Of a DNA stretch of 64,000 nucleotides, positions 26,172-34,926 are shown piece after piece. The stretch spans positions 1 through 64,000 of the forward strand of contig CABSMJ010000001.1 in the NCBI GenBank assembly GCA_902478785.1, in the 5' to 3' direction. Position 1 is the stretch's first letter. Each line of letters starts with the position of its first letter. The position numbers were made by a program, and so were the translations under genes. Source of the DNA: an uncultured Oscillospiraceae bacterium. Lineage in GTDB: Bacteria; Bacillota; Clostridia; Oscillospirales; Oscillospiraceae. Below the pieces are notes generated by a model that saw only the letters and a program-made list of their open reading frames with translations, was not told where the DNA came from and ran no database searches.

Positions 26172-27565
26172 GCTCCCTCACTCCTTCTTCCCCGGGTCAC
26201 GTCGTTGATCCACTTCCGGCTCCGCAGCCGGATGAGGCCCAGGGGCATTTTCAGCAGGTTTTCCGCCTGGAGCGCCAGGCACACCACCACGATAGGGGCC
26301 TCCAGCACCAGAGCCATTAGGGCCGTCAGGGGAATGGCAAAGCACCACAACGGCGCAAGGTCGATGACCGAGGCCATCCTGGCATCGCCTCCAGCCCGGA
26401 GCAGACCCGTGATATTGGAGATATCAAAGGACTTCATGGGCATCATGCAGATATAGACCACGCACATAGTGATGGCGATGGTCTCCGCCTGGCCCTTGAG
26501 CTGGAACAGGGGGTAAAGATAGGGGATGAACACGGTGGGCAGCAGCACCGCCAGAGCCACCGCCACCACGATGCCCACCGCCAGGGCAAGGCCCAGCAGG
26601 CACACGCCCAGGTCGTAGACCTCCTCCTTCCCGGCTCCCTCGCCGATGCGCTTGCCCACAATGACGGCAGTGGCGCCGGCCAGGCCGAAGCAGGCCACGG
26701 TGGAGAACTTGTCGATGTTTCCCATAATGGCGTAGGCAGCCAGCATCTCCGTGGAGATGGTCATGTGGCCCATGATCATGGTCATCACCGTGGTGCCCAG
26801 GCCCCAGAGAGTCTCATTGCACACCACCGGCGTGGAGTAGCGGACAAAGCTGCCCAAAATCTCCCGTCCGGGCCGTAGCAGCTGGAAAAAGCGCAGCGGG
26901 ATGCGCCGGTTGCGCAGGGCATAGACCAGCGTGATGAGAAATTCCACCACCCGGGAGGTCAGCGTGGCCACCGCCGCGCCGGTGACGCCCAGGGCCGGGG
27001 CGCCGAAATTGCCGAAGATGAAGCAATAGTTCAAAAAGGTGTTGAGCAGCATGGAGACTGCAAAAACCTTCATGCCCAGGGCCGGATTTTCCGTGCTGCG
27101 CTGCATACTGATATAGACGGAGGTGAGGCTGTTGAAGATATAGGAGATGCCTACGATCCGCAGATAGGGCGTCCCCAGCTCCACCAGCACCGCGTTGGGG
27201 GTCACCAGGCGCATGACGGCCTCCGGCTGGAAGAAAAGCACCGCGGCCATCACCGTGGACACCGCCAGGGCCACATACATGGCTACGCCCATACAGCGGT
27301 TGATGGCGTCCACATCGCCCCGGCCCCAGTACTGGCTCACCAGCACCGTCAGACCGCTCATCAGTCCAAAGACGATGACCTGGATGAGGAAGATGGGGGA
27401 GTTGGCGGCGGTGACGGCGGCCATGGGCTCGTTGCCCAGCAGCCCCACCATGAAGGTGTCCACAAAGCCCAGGGACGTGGTGATAAGGTTTTGCAAAATC
27501 AACGGCAGGGCCAGCAGCCAGACCCGACGATAGAAGCCGGGCTCCCGGCGAAAACGTTGCAGCAT
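26168..27565 (-). CDS. MATE-family efflux transporter
   Basis: A 465-residue transporter with twelve likely membrane segments in two related halves (LALPLILQNLITTSLGFVDTFMVG; TPVVCNETLWGLGTTVMTMIMG). It exports drugs or metabolites using sodium or proton gradients. The start MLQRFRREPG at 27563-27565 has AAGGAGAGG upstream; the longer open frame does not. Coupled with the RlmA-like gene downstream. Substrate unknown. Confidence 0.88.
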   Translation of the reverse strand: MLQRFRREPGFYRRVWLLALPLILQNLITTSLGFVDTFMVGLLGNEPMAAVTAANSPIFLIQVIVFGLMSGLTVLVSQYWGRGDVDAINRCMGVAMYVALAVSTVMAAVLFFQPEAVMRLVTPNAVLVELGTPYLRIVGISYIFNSLTSVYISMQRSTENPALGMKVFAVSMLLNTFLNYCFIFGNFGAPALGVTGAAVATLTSRVVEFLITLVYALRNRRIPLRFFQLLRPGREILGSFVRYSTPVVCNETLWGLGTTVMTMIMGHMTISTEMLAAYAIMGNIDKFSTVACFGLAGATAVIVGKRIGEGAGKEEVYDLGVCLLGLALAVGIVVAVALAVLLPTVFIPYLYPLFQLKGQAETIAITMCVVYICMMPMKSFDISNITGLLRAGGDARMASVIDLAPLWCFAIPLTALMALVLEAPIVVVCLALQAENLLKMPLGLIRLRSRKWINDVTRGRRSEGA

Positions 27566-27652
27566 GATTGGGTTCCTCTCCTTGTCAAGTCGTACAGAAA
27601 AACAGCGGAAGGGGCTCCCGCAGGACGCCTCTTCCCCTGTTCTCATCCCAGC

Positions 27653-28786
27653 TTACAGCATGGGGAATCTTGTGTCGTGGTGCTGACGCAGGGCCTGGGC
27701 CGCCGCGTCGATGTCCTCCCGGGTGGTCTCCGGCCCGAAGCTCAGGCGGATGACACCGGCGGAGACCTTCTTGGGCAGTCCCATGGCCGCCACTACATGG
27801 CTGGGCTTGCCCTGATGGCAGGCGGAGCCGGCGCTGACAAAGACCCCGGCCTGGTCCAGGTCGTTGACGATGTTCTGGCTGGGCCAGCCGGGCAGGGACA
27901 CCGCCAGGATGTGGGGCGCGTCACTGCGGCCCACCACCACCAGGTCGGGGATGGCCGTCAGCTGCTCCACCGCGTAGTCCCGCAGCTGCGCCATCCGCTC
28001 CAGCTTGTCCGCCAAATGGTCCATCCGCAGCTCCACCGCCTTAGCAAAGCCGGCGATCTGGGCCGTGGCCTCGGTGCCGGAGCGGCGGCCGCCCTCCTGT
28101 CCGCCGCCGGGCAGCAGCGGCCGGGGATTGCGCATCCTGGGCCCCAAATAGAGGGCGCCGATTCCCTTAGGGCCGCCGATCTTGTGGGCGGAGACGGAGA
28201 TCATGTCCGCCCCCAGCTCCCGGGCCTGGAAGGGCACCTTCAAAAAGCCCTGCACCGCGTCGGTGTGAAGCAGGGCGGCGGATTTCTTCTCCTGAAGCAT
28301 CCGGGCGATATCATGGATGGGATAGACGTTGCCGGTCTCGTTGTTCACCATCATGATGGAGACCAGAGCGGTGTCGGGCCGCAGGGCCTCCTCCACCTGC
28401 TCCACGGTGATGCTGCCATCCTGGGCCGGGCGCAGGCGGGTGACCTCATACCCCTCCTGCTCCAGCCAGCGGCAGGGCTCCAGAATGGCGTTGTGCTCCA
28501 CCGCCGTGGTGATGATGTGGCGGCCCACATGGCGGTTCTGCCACAGGGCGGCCTCAATGGCCCAGTTGTCCGACTCGGTGCCGCAGGAGGTGAAGCACAG
28601 CTGCTCCGCCTCGCAGCCCAGAGCCCCGGCCACCGTCCGGCGGGCCTGAGCCACCAGGTCGCGGGTCCTGCGTCCGATGCTGTACTGGGAGTTGGGGTTG
28701 CCGAATTCCTCCCGCAGCACCCGGTACATCTCCTCCGCCACCGCCTCAGGGATGGGCGTGGTGGCCGCATGATCCAGATAATGCAA
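27653..28786 (-). CDS. cysteine desulfurase (NifS/IscS family)
   Basis: A 377-residue PLP enzyme that takes sulfur from cysteine for Fe-S clusters or tRNA thiolation. Opening YLDHAATTPIPE, PLP-binding residues in TAVEHNA and the lysine in SAHKIGGPKGIGALYLG (about 195-200), then the active loop with GSACHQGK holding the catalytic cysteine near residue 323, ending in RLSFGPETT. The likely start is a TTG (28784-28786, giving LHYLDHAAT) behind AAAGAGGGG; the open frame extends upstream without a site. It is divergent from mtaB, which uses sulfur to modify tRNA, so the two may work together. Confidence 0.88.
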   Translation of the reverse strand: MHYLDHAATTPIPEAVAEEMYRVLREEFGNPNSQYSIGRRTRDLVAQARRTVAGALGCEAEQLCFTSCGTESDNWAIEAALWQNRHVGRHIITTAVEHNAILEPCRWLEQEGYEVTRLRPAQDGSITVEQVEEALRPDTALVSIMMVNNETGNVYPIHDIARMLQEKKSAALLHTDAVQGFLKVPFQARELGADMISVSAHKIGGPKGIGALYLGPRMRNPRPLLPGGGQEGGRRSGTEATAQIAGFAKAVELRMDHLADKLERMAQLRDYAVEQLTAIPDLVVVGRSDAPHILAVSLPGWPSQNIVNDLDQAGVFVSAGSACHQGKPSHVVAAMGLPKKVSAGVIRLSFGPETTREDIDAAAQALRQHHDTRFPML

Positions 28787-28940
28787 AAAAAGCCCCTCTT
28801 TCCTGACCGGGGACTTGCCCCGGCGTGCATTCCCATATATAATACAAAGAAATACGGTTTCTTTTCCGCCGCCTTTTTCGCAGGCGGTAGTCTGACATAG
28901 TATTATATCGGCTGAACACACAAATAGCAAGGAGATTCCC

Positions 28941-30236
28941 ATGAAAGTTGCCATCTATACCCTGGGCTGCAAGGTGAACCAATACGAGACCCAGGCCATG
29001 GAGCAGGAGCTGCGCCGCCGGGGCCACACCCTGGTGCCCTTTGAGGACCAGGCGGACGCCTATGTGGTCAACACCTGCTCCGTCACGGCGGTATCGGACC
29101 GCAAGTCCCGCCAGATGATCGCCCGGGCCAAACGCACCTGCCCGGAGGCCGTGGTGGCGGTGTGCGGCTGCTACTCCCAGACCCATCCCGACGATGTGCG
29201 GAAGCTGGGGGTGGACCTGCTGGCCGGCTCCGGCGAGCGGCGGGCGTTTCTCGACCTGCTGGAGCAGGCGGTGGCGGAGCGCAGGCCCCTGGAGTCCGTG
29301 GACAAGGCTCTGGAGCGGCGGGTGTTCGAGCCCCTGCCCGCCGGCGGACTGGAGGGCCGGACCCGGGCCATGCTGAAGGTGGAGGACGGGTGCGTCAACT
29401 TCTGCACCTACTGCATCATCCCCTATGCCCGGGGTCCCGTCCGCTCCCTGCCGGCGGAGGAGGCCGCGGCCCAGGCCGCCGCTCTGGCAGAGGAGGGCTA
29501 TCGGGAGATCGTCCTCACCGGCATCGAGATCTCCTCCTGGGGCCGGGACCTGAAAAACGGCCAGAGCCTTATCGACCTGATGGAGGCCATCTGTACCGCC
29601 GCTCCGTCCTTGCGGCTGCGGCTGGGCTCCCTGGAACCCCGGACCATCACGGAAGAGTTTTGCCGCCGGGCGTCGGCCCTGCCCCAGCTGTGTCCCCACT
29701 TCCACCTGTCTCTGCAAAGCGGCTGTGACGAAACCCTCCGGCGGATGAACCGCCGGTATGATACCGCCCGATATCTCCAGTCTGTTGCACTTTTAAGACA
29801 ATATTTTGACCGTCCCGCCATCACCACCGACCTGATCACCGGCTTCCCCGGGGAGACGGAGGAGGAGTTTGGTCAGACGCTGGACTTCCTGCGCCGGTGC
29901 GATTTCGCCGCCATGCACATCTTCCCCTACTCCATCCGTCCCGGTACGCCCGCCGCCAAAATGCCCCAGGTGCCCCGCCGGGTGAAGGAAGAACGGGCCC
30001 ACCGGGCCGCCGCCGTGGCGGAGGAGATGCGCCAGGCCTACCTCACCGGCTGTGTGGGAAAGGTCTATCCCGTGCTCTTTGAGCAGGACAAAGACGGCCG
30101 CAGTGTGGGCCATGCCCCCAACTATACCCAGGTGCTGGTGGATGAGCCTGGGCTCCACAACCAGGTGCGCCCGGTGACCATCACCGCTGTGGAGGGGGAT
30201 GCCCTGGTGGGCCGTCTGACGGAGGAAAATCCATGA
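28941..30236 (+). CDS. mtaB: tRNA t6A37 methylthiotransferase
   Basis: A 431-residue radical-SAM methylthiotransferase that converts t6A37 to ms2t6A37 in tRNAs. N-terminal UPF0004 domain with three conserved cysteines (TLGCKVNQYE, NTCSVTAVSD, CGCYSQ), the radical-SAM cluster motif CVNFCTYCIIPYARG near residues 150-165, and a C-terminal TRAM region (VGKVYPVLFEQ). The motif TLGCKVNQ and its length separate MtaB from MiaB. AAGGAG precedes the ATG. First gene of an operon with the HD phosphatase (4-bp overlap) and the AI-2E-type transporter. Confidence 0.92.
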   Translation: MKVAIYTLGCKVNQYETQAMEQELRRRGHTLVPFEDQADAYVVNTCSVTAVSDRKSRQMIARAKRTCPEAVVAVCGCYSQTHPDDVRKLGVDLLAGSGERRAFLDLLEQAVAERRPLESVDKALERRVFEPLPAGGLEGRTRAMLKVEDGCVNFCTYCIIPYARGPVRSLPAEEAAAQAAALAEEGYREIVLTGIEISSWGRDLKNGQSLIDLMEAICTAAPSLRLRLGSLEPRTITEEFCRRASALPQLCPHFHLSLQSGCDETLRRMNRRYDTARYLQSVALLRQYFDRPAITTDLITGFPGETEEEFGQTLDFLRRCDFAAMHIFPYSIRPGTPAAKMPQVPRRVKEERAHRAAAVAEEMRQAYLTGCVGKVYPVLFEQDKDGRSVGHAPNYTQVLVDEPGLHNQVRPVTITAVEGDALVGRLTEENP

Positions 30237-30808
30237 AACACTACTTTTTTGCCTATGTGAGCCGGATGCGGTACATCACCCGCTGGGCGCTCATGCGCAA
30301 CAACTTCCCGGAAAACGTCCAGGAGCACAGCCATGAGGTGGCGGTGCTGGCCCATCTGCTGGCCACCATCCGCCGGGACGTGTTTCACGGCGCCATTGAC
30401 CCGGACGCCTGCGCAGTGGCCGGACTGTTCCACGACGCCTCGGAGATCCTCACCGGCGACCTGCCCACCCCGGTGAAGTACAACAATCCCGTCATCCGGG
30501 ACGCCTACAAGTCCCTGGAGCGGGTGGCCCAGGACAAACTGCTGGAGGGGCTGCCGGAGGAGCTGCGCCCGGCTTATGAGCCGGTGCTCCATGAGACAGA
30601 CCCCCAGATCCGTGAGATCGTCCGAGCTGCCGACAAGCTCTCGGCCTACCTCAAGTGTCTCGAGGAGCTCCACGCCGGCAACCAGGAGTTCCTCCAGGCC
30701 TCCCGGGAGCTGCGCACCGCCCTGGACGGCTTCGGCCTGCCGGAGCTGGAGTGGTTCTTCTCCCAATTTGGAAATACCTTCGGTGTCACACTGGATGAGC
30801 TGAAATAG
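30233..30808 (+). CDS. HD-domain 5'-deoxynucleotidase, YfbR family
   Basis: A 191-residue HD phosphohydrolase. Motifs: ENVQEHSHEVAVLAH (His), FHDASEILTGDLPTPVKY (His-Asp plus the TGD-P-PVKY loop specific to YfbR) and a final Asp in RAADKLSAYLKC. YfbR removes phosphate from deoxynucleoside 5'-monophosphates. The ATG overlaps the mtaB stop (ATGA). It ends in TAG, which shows that the host uses TAG as a normal stop. Confidence 0.88.
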   Translation: MKHYFFAYVSRMRYITRWALMRNNFPENVQEHSHEVAVLAHLLATIRRDVFHGAIDPDACAVAGLFHDASEILTGDLPTPVKYNNPVIRDAYKSLERVAQDKLLEGLPEELRPAYEPVLHETDPQIREIVRAADKLSAYLKCLEELHAGNQEFLQASRELRTALDGFGLPELEWFFSQFGNTFGVTLDELK

Positions 30809-30822
30809 GCGGAAAGGAAGCT

Positions 30823-32055
30823 ATGGAACTGGACAAGAAAACCATCAAGCATTTGATTTGGATTGTATTTGCCGGTGTGGCCTTCAACTGGGCCCTGCAG
30901 CATCTGTCGGACCTGAGCAACGCCGTGGGCTGGCTGGTGGCCCTGGTGACGCCCTTTTTGCTGGGCGGCGCCATCGCCTTTATCATCAACGTGCCTATGC
31001 GCAAGATCGAAAAGCACCTCTTCCCCAACGCCTCCGTCCCCCGGGTGAAGAAACTGCGCCGGCCTCTGGCCCTGGTGCTGTCCATTGTGCTGGTGCTGGC
31101 CATTCTCACCTTCGCCATCTTTGTCATCGCCCCCGGTGTGGGCACCGCTGCGGCGCAAATCGCCGCCCAGATTCCCGATTCCATCAACAAACTCTCCACC
31201 CAGCTCACCCAGCTGTGGGACCGTTTTGACCTGTACAACTATTTCAACAGTCTGGACATCAGCTGGAGCTCCCTGGCGGAAAAGGCCGCCAAACTGCTGC
31301 AGGACTGGGGCTCCAGCCTGCTGGGCGGCGGCGTCTCATTGGTCTCCGGCGTGGTGTCCGGCGTGACCACCTTCTTCATCGGCCTGGTGTTCTCCATCTA
31401 CGTGCTGATGCAGAAGGAAAAGCTCTCCCGCCAGTGCCGTCGGCTGACCTATGCGCTGCTGCCGGAGCGGGCGGCGGACCGGGTGGTGTCCGTGGCGCGG
31501 CTGGCCAACCGCACCTTCTCCAGCTTTCTCTCCGGCCAGTGCATCGAGGCCGTGATTCTGGGCTCCTTGTTTGTCCTGACCATGACCATTCTGCGTCTGC
31601 CCTACGCCCCCCTGATCGGTGTGCTCATCGCCCTCACCGCCCTGATCCCCATGGTGGGTGCCTTTATCGGCTGCGTGGTGGGTGCGCTGCTGATTTTGAT
31701 GGTCAGCCCCCTCCAGGCTCTGGAGTTTGTGGTGCTGTTCCTGATCCTCCAGCAGGTGGAGGGCAACCTGATCTACCCCCACGTGGTGGGGTCCTCTGTG
31801 GGGCTTCCCTCCTTGTGGGTACTGGTGGCGGTTACTCTGGGCGGCAGCCTTATGGGCATCGTAGGTATGCTGATCTTTATCCCCTTGTGCTCTGTGTGCT
31901 ACGCCCTGCTGCGTGAATTCGTCCAGTACCGCCTGACCCAGCGGAAGGTCCCGCCGGAGAAGTGGCGTGATCCCTCCCCCCCATCCTCTGGAGAAAAGCC
32001 AGAGGTCCCGCCGGAGACCCCGCCAAAAACGCCTCCGGAATCCCCCGGAACGTAA
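30823..32055 (+). CDS. AI-2E family transporter (PerM/UPF0118)
   Basis: A 410-residue membrane protein with about eight segments: a first group (VGWLVALVTPFLLGGAIAFIINVPM; LALVLSIVLVLAILTFAIFV), a central soluble domain with the conserved GVVSGVTTFFIGLVFSIYVLMQKE, and a second group with PLIGVLIALTALIPMVGAFIG and QQVEGNLIYPHVVG (the family's signature region). The C-terminal 40 residues are proline-rich and disordered. Family members export small molecules or exchange ions; the AI-2 role is not general. Third gene of the mtaB operon, 14 bp after yfbR. Confidence 0.88.
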   Translation: MELDKKTIKHLIWIVFAGVAFNWALQHLSDLSNAVGWLVALVTPFLLGGAIAFIINVPMRKIEKHLFPNASVPRVKKLRRPLALVLSIVLVLAILTFAIFVIAPGVGTAAAQIAAQIPDSINKLSTQLTQLWDRFDLYNYFNSLDISWSSLAEKAAKLLQDWGSSLLGGGVSLVSGVVSGVTTFFIGLVFSIYVLMQKEKLSRQCRRLTYALLPERAADRVVSVARLANRTFSSFLSGQCIEAVILGSLFVLTMTILRLPYAPLIGVLIALTALIPMVGAFIGCVVGALLILMVSPLQALEFVVLFLILQQVEGNLIYPHVVGSSVGLPSLWVLVAVTLGGSLMGIVGMLIFIPLCSVCYALLREFVQYRLTQRKVPPEKWRDPSPPSSGEKPEVPPETPPKTPPESPGT

Positions 32056-32121
32056 TCGTTTACCTGTCACAAGCATTGGGACAGCCCTGAAAAACATGAA
32101 AACCTTTGTATAAATCCGCTC

Positions 32122-32150
32122 ATGACTTTTTTCAGCTGCCGCGCTATACT
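32122..32150 (+). promoter_or_regulatory. promoter of the HPr-like gene
   Basis: ATGACT (32122-32127), 17-bp spacer, TATACT (32145-32150), about 118 bp upstream of the start at 32268. Confidence 0.55.
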
Positions 32151-32267
32151 GGATAAGGTTGGAAATGGGTCCATGCCCATCTCTTTTTCGTCCCGTCCGG
32201 TGCACCGGAACCGGCGCCTATATTCATTTGTCAGAGGAAACGGCTGTCATCAAACGGAGGGATCTGC

Positions 32268-32525
32268 ATGAGAGAATTTCAGTATGTCATCACCTATCCG
32301 AACGCCCTGGCCACTCGTGGCGGAACGACTCTAGTCAATATTGCCAGTGGATTTGCCTCCGCAATTTCTATGAGCAATGGGACAATCTGCATCTCCGCCA
32401 AGAGCCTGCTGGGTGTAATGCTGATGCCCACCCGCCAGGGGGACACGCTGACCTTTTCAGTGGATGGGCCGGACGAGGCCCAAGCTGTGGAGGCCATTGA
32501 GGCTTGTTTGAAGCAGTACCTTTAA
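32268..32525 (+). CDS. HPr-like protein without His15, Crh-like
   Basis: An 85-residue HPr fold: FQYVITYPNALATRGGTTLV, then FASAISMSNGTICISAKSLLGVM, and GPDEAQAVEAIEACLKQYL. In HPr the active site reads GLHARPA; here the aligned stretch is ALATRGG, so the phosphate-carrying histidine is missing while the arginine remains. The regulatory serine (Ser46 of HPr, in KSxxGVM) is kept. That is the state of Bacillus Crh, which only serves in catabolite control through HPr kinase and CcpA. So a regulatory rather than sugar-transport role is likely. Monocistronic, with promoter at 32122 and terminator at 32537. Confidence 0.8.
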   Translation: MREFQYVITYPNALATRGGTTLVNIASGFASAISMSNGTICISAKSLLGVMLMPTRQGDTLTFSVDGPDEAQAVEAIEACLKQYL

Positions 32526-32536
32526 GAAAAAGCGGA

Positions 32537-32565
32537 AAAGGGAGAGGCCAGTGGCCTCTCCCTTT
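32537..32565 (+). terminator. terminator of the HPr-like gene
   Basis: 13-bp stem AAAGGGAGAGGCC/GGCCTCTCCCTTT with loop AGT, followed by CTTTTATTTT. Confidence 0.85.
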
Positions 32566-32652
32566 CTTTTATTTTGCCATGCTTTTGCATGGGGAAAGGG
32601 CCCTGGTACGCTTTTTCCTACGTGCTCCCAACGTATAGCGCTTCACGCCATA

Positions 32653-32693
32653 AAAAAACCACCCCTGGACCAGAAGTCCAGGGGTGGTTTTTT
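32653..32693 (-). terminator. terminator of the marR-MATE operon
   Basis: 18-bp stem AAAAAACCACCCCTGGAC and complement with loop CAGAA; symmetrical A/T runs, just after the MATE stop at 32707 on the minus strand. Confidence 0.85.
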
Positions 32694-32706
32694 ACGGAAG
32701 TAACGC

Positions 32707-34083
32707 TCAAGACTTTGCGGTGCCGATCTCCCGCTCCACCTTCTGCAGGGTATGGCGCAGAAACACGGCACTCAAGGTCAGGGAGACCAGCTCCGCCACA
32801 GGGAAGGCCACCCAGACCAGCTCCAGCCGACCCGTCAGAGACAGCAGCCACGCCACCGGCAGCAGCACCACCAGCTGCCGGCCCACGGAGATGATCAGGC
32901 TGTGGATGGGGTTTCCGATGGCCTGACACACAGAACCGGCGATGACGCAGAAGCCGGCGAACAGGAAGGAGAAGCTGATGATGCGCAGGGCCACAGAGCC
33001 GATCTCCATCATCTCGTCGGAGGCGTTGAAGAAGCTCAGCAGCGTCTGGGGGAAGAGCTGGAACACGGCAAAGCCGATGGCCATGATGCACACAGCGGCG
33101 CAGACCGCCAGCTTCACCGTCTTTTTCACCCGGTCGGGCCGAGCGGCGCCGTAGTTGTAGCTGACGATAGGCACCATACCGTTGTTCAGTCCGAACACCG
33201 GCATAAATACGAAGCTCTGGAGCTTAAAGTAGGAGCCGAACACCGCAGTGGCGGTCTTGGTGAAGCCGAAGAGGATCTTGTTCATACCAAAGACCATCAC
33301 AGAGCTGATGGACTGCATAACGATGGAGGGAAAGCCCACCCGGTAGATCTCCCGGACCACCTGCTTGTTCCAGCGGATGTGCTTGGGCTGGATGTGGATG
33401 TCGTGGTTCCGGGTCAGGTTCAGGATCAGCGCCAGAATGGCGGCCACCACCTGACCAGCCACCGTGGCGATGGCGGCGCCGGCCACTTCCAGCCGAGGTG
33501 CGCCCAGAAGGCCGAAGATCAAAATGGGGTCCAGGATGATGTTGATGATGGCGCCCACCAGCTGGGTGCACATGGCGAAGAAGGTCCGTCCAGTGGACTG
33601 CAGCAGCCGCTCAAAGCAGAACTGGCAGAACACGCCGATAGAGCAGCCCAGGCAGATGGAGGCATACTGGGTGCCGTAGTTGATGATGTCCTCCTCCCCC
33701 GCGGCCTGGGCCACAAAGAAGGGATGGGAGAGGAAAATGCCGATGAGGGCAAAGACCACAAAGCTGCACAGAGCCAGGAAAATGCCCGTGTTGGCTGCCC
33801 GGTCGGCCATCTCCTGGTTCTTCTCACCCAAGGAGCGGGAGAGCAGGGCGTTGATGCCCACAGCCGTACCGCCGCCTACGGCGATCATCAGGTTTTGCAG
33901 CGGGAAGGCCAGGGACACCGCGTTGAGGGCGTCCTCACTGATCTTGGCCACGAATACGCTGTCCACCACGTTGTACAGCGCCTGAACCAGCATGGAAATC
34001 ATCATGGGGATGGCCATGCCGGCCAGGAGCTTTCCCACGGGCATCACGCCCATTTTATTCTCTTTCATCGGTTGCTGCTGCAT
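32707..34083 (-). CDS. MATE-family efflux transporter (marR-linked)
   Basis: About 458 residues, twelve membrane segments in two halves (LLAGMAIPMMISMLVQALYNVVDSVFVA; FPSIVMQSISSVMVFGMNKILFG), with the family's QPxxSYNYGA-like stretch as MVPIVSYNYGAARPDRV. Multidrug-type Na+/H+ antiporter. Start taken at MQQQPMKENK behind GAAGGATCT; a further ATG at 34111-34113 overlaps the marR stop (ATGA) and could be used through coupling. In an operon with and probably repressed by MarR. Confidence 0.85.
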   Translation of the reverse strand: MQQQPMKENKMGVMPVGKLLAGMAIPMMISMLVQALYNVVDSVFVAKISEDALNAVSLAFPLQNLMIAVGGGTAVGINALLSRSLGEKNQEMADRAANTGIFLALCSFVVFALIGIFLSHPFFVAQAAGEEDIINYGTQYASICLGCSIGVFCQFCFERLLQSTGRTFFAMCTQLVGAIINIILDPILIFGLLGAPRLEVAGAAIATVAGQVVAAILALILNLTRNHDIHIQPKHIRWNKQVVREIYRVGFPSIVMQSISSVMVFGMNKILFGFTKTATAVFGSYFKLQSFVFMPVFGLNNGMVPIVSYNYGAARPDRVKKTVKLAVCAAVCIMAIGFAVFQLFPQTLLSFFNASDEMMEIGSVALRIISFSFLFAGFCVIAGSVCQAIGNPIHSLIISVGRQLVVLLPVAWLLSLTGRLELVWVAFPVAELVSLTLSAVFLRHTLQKVEREIGTAKS

Positions 34084-34109
34084 AGATCCTTCGAATCCTC
34101 TCTTTCCTC

Positions 34110-34547
34110 TCATAGTTCTTCCTGGAGCTCTGCCGCCGCGTCGGACAGTCTCCCCAGCAGGCGGAAAAATATCTCCTGCTCCTCCGGCGTCAATGCCCCC
34201 AGTACCTGCTGTTCACACCGGACCACCTCTGCATTTACCGCCCGGTGGGCCTCCAGGCCCCGCTGCGTGACCACCAGGCGCCGCAGCCGTGCGTCGCCCT
34301 CCACGCTCTCCCGGCGGATAAAGCCGTCCTTCTCCAGCTGGGTCAGAAGACAGGACACGGTGGAACGGCGCACATCAAACTCCTGCTCCACGTCCCGCTG
34401 GACCACCGGCTGACTGTGCCAGGACAAAAAAGCCAGGACCATTCCCTGGGGGCCGGTGAGGCCGTGGGCCAGAGAGATCCTGTCAATTCGGCGCCGAAGT
34501 CTGTTGGAGGCCTGATGCAATTCTTTTGCCAGATGGCGCTGTACCAT
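34110..34547 (-). CDS. MarR-family transcription repressor
   Basis: A 145-residue winged-helix protein: dimer helices at both ends, HTH at about 50-75 (VVQRDVEQEFDVRRSTVSCLLTQLEKDGFI) and wing RRESVEGDARLRRLVVTQRG with the conserved D-R pair. Start MVQRHLA chosen because GGGAGGAG sits before it; the longer frame would start inside that site. First gene of a two-gene operon with a MATE pump and a perfect inverted-repeat operator at its own promoter, the usual drug-inducible design. Confidence 0.9.
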   Translation of the reverse strand: MVQRHLAKELHQASNRLRRRIDRISLAHGLTGPQGMVLAFLSWHSQPVVQRDVEQEFDVRRSTVSCLLTQLEKDGFIRRESVEGDARLRRLVVTQRGLEAHRAVNAEVVRCEQQVLGALTPEEQEIFFRLLGRLSDAAAELQEEL

Positions 34548-34571
34548 GCGTTCAGCTCCTCCCAATATATT

Positions 34572-34617
34572 TTGTTAGCTTCCTAACAATTATAGGGACT
34601 GCATATGGGAAAGTCAA
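34572..34617 (-). promoter_or_regulatory. marR promoter with palindromic operator
   Basis: Minus strand: -35 TTGACT (34612-34617), 17-bp spacer, -10 TATAAT (34589-34594). Right after it, overlapping the start of transcription, lies TTGTTAG-CTTC-CTAACAA (34572-34589), a perfect 7-bp inverted repeat typical of MarR sites. Confidence 0.85.
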
Positions 34618-34697
34618 CCCCGGTTCCCATGGCAATGTGCATAATTTTCGGAGAAAAAAGCATACTTCTTTCATTGCCATAAAAAGGAGGTTTTTCC

Positions 34698-34883
34698 ATG
34701 GAGGTTCACATCCAGCCCGGCTGCATCGGCTGCGGACTTTGCGCGTCCACCTGTCCGGCCATCTTTGCCATCGGCGGCGAGGGCACGGCCCAGGTCCGCA
34801 GTGCCGTCACCGCCGCCGACCGCGACGCCGTTATGCAGGCGGCGGAGGCCTGTCCCGTCTCCGTCATCTCCGTGTCCGAGTAA
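34698..34883 (+). CDS. 4Fe-4S ferredoxin
   Basis: A 61-residue electron carrier with one [4Fe-4S] cluster: CIGCGLCASTCP (three Cys of CxxCxxC plus the fourth cysteine two residues on) and the remote ACPVSVI cysteine at about 52. Only one complete cluster motif is present, so it is the monocluster type. AAAAGGAGG precedes the ATG; terminator follows. Partner enzymes are not in the neighbourhood. Confidence 0.88.
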   Translation: MEVHIQPGCIGCGLCASTCPAIFAIGGEGTAQVRSAVTAADRDAVMQAAEACPVSVISVSE

Positions 34884-34889
34884 AAAAGG

Positions 34890-34912
34890 CGCGGCGGAAG
34901 ACTTCCGCCGCG
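34890..34912. terminator. bidirectional terminator
   Basis: 10-bp stem CGCGGCGGAA/TTCCGCCGCG with loop GAC between the ferredoxin and glycerate kinase stops; CCTTTTG follows on the plus strand, and CCTTTTTTAC on the minus. Confidence 0.75.
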
Positions 34913-34926
34913 TCCTTTTGTACATT

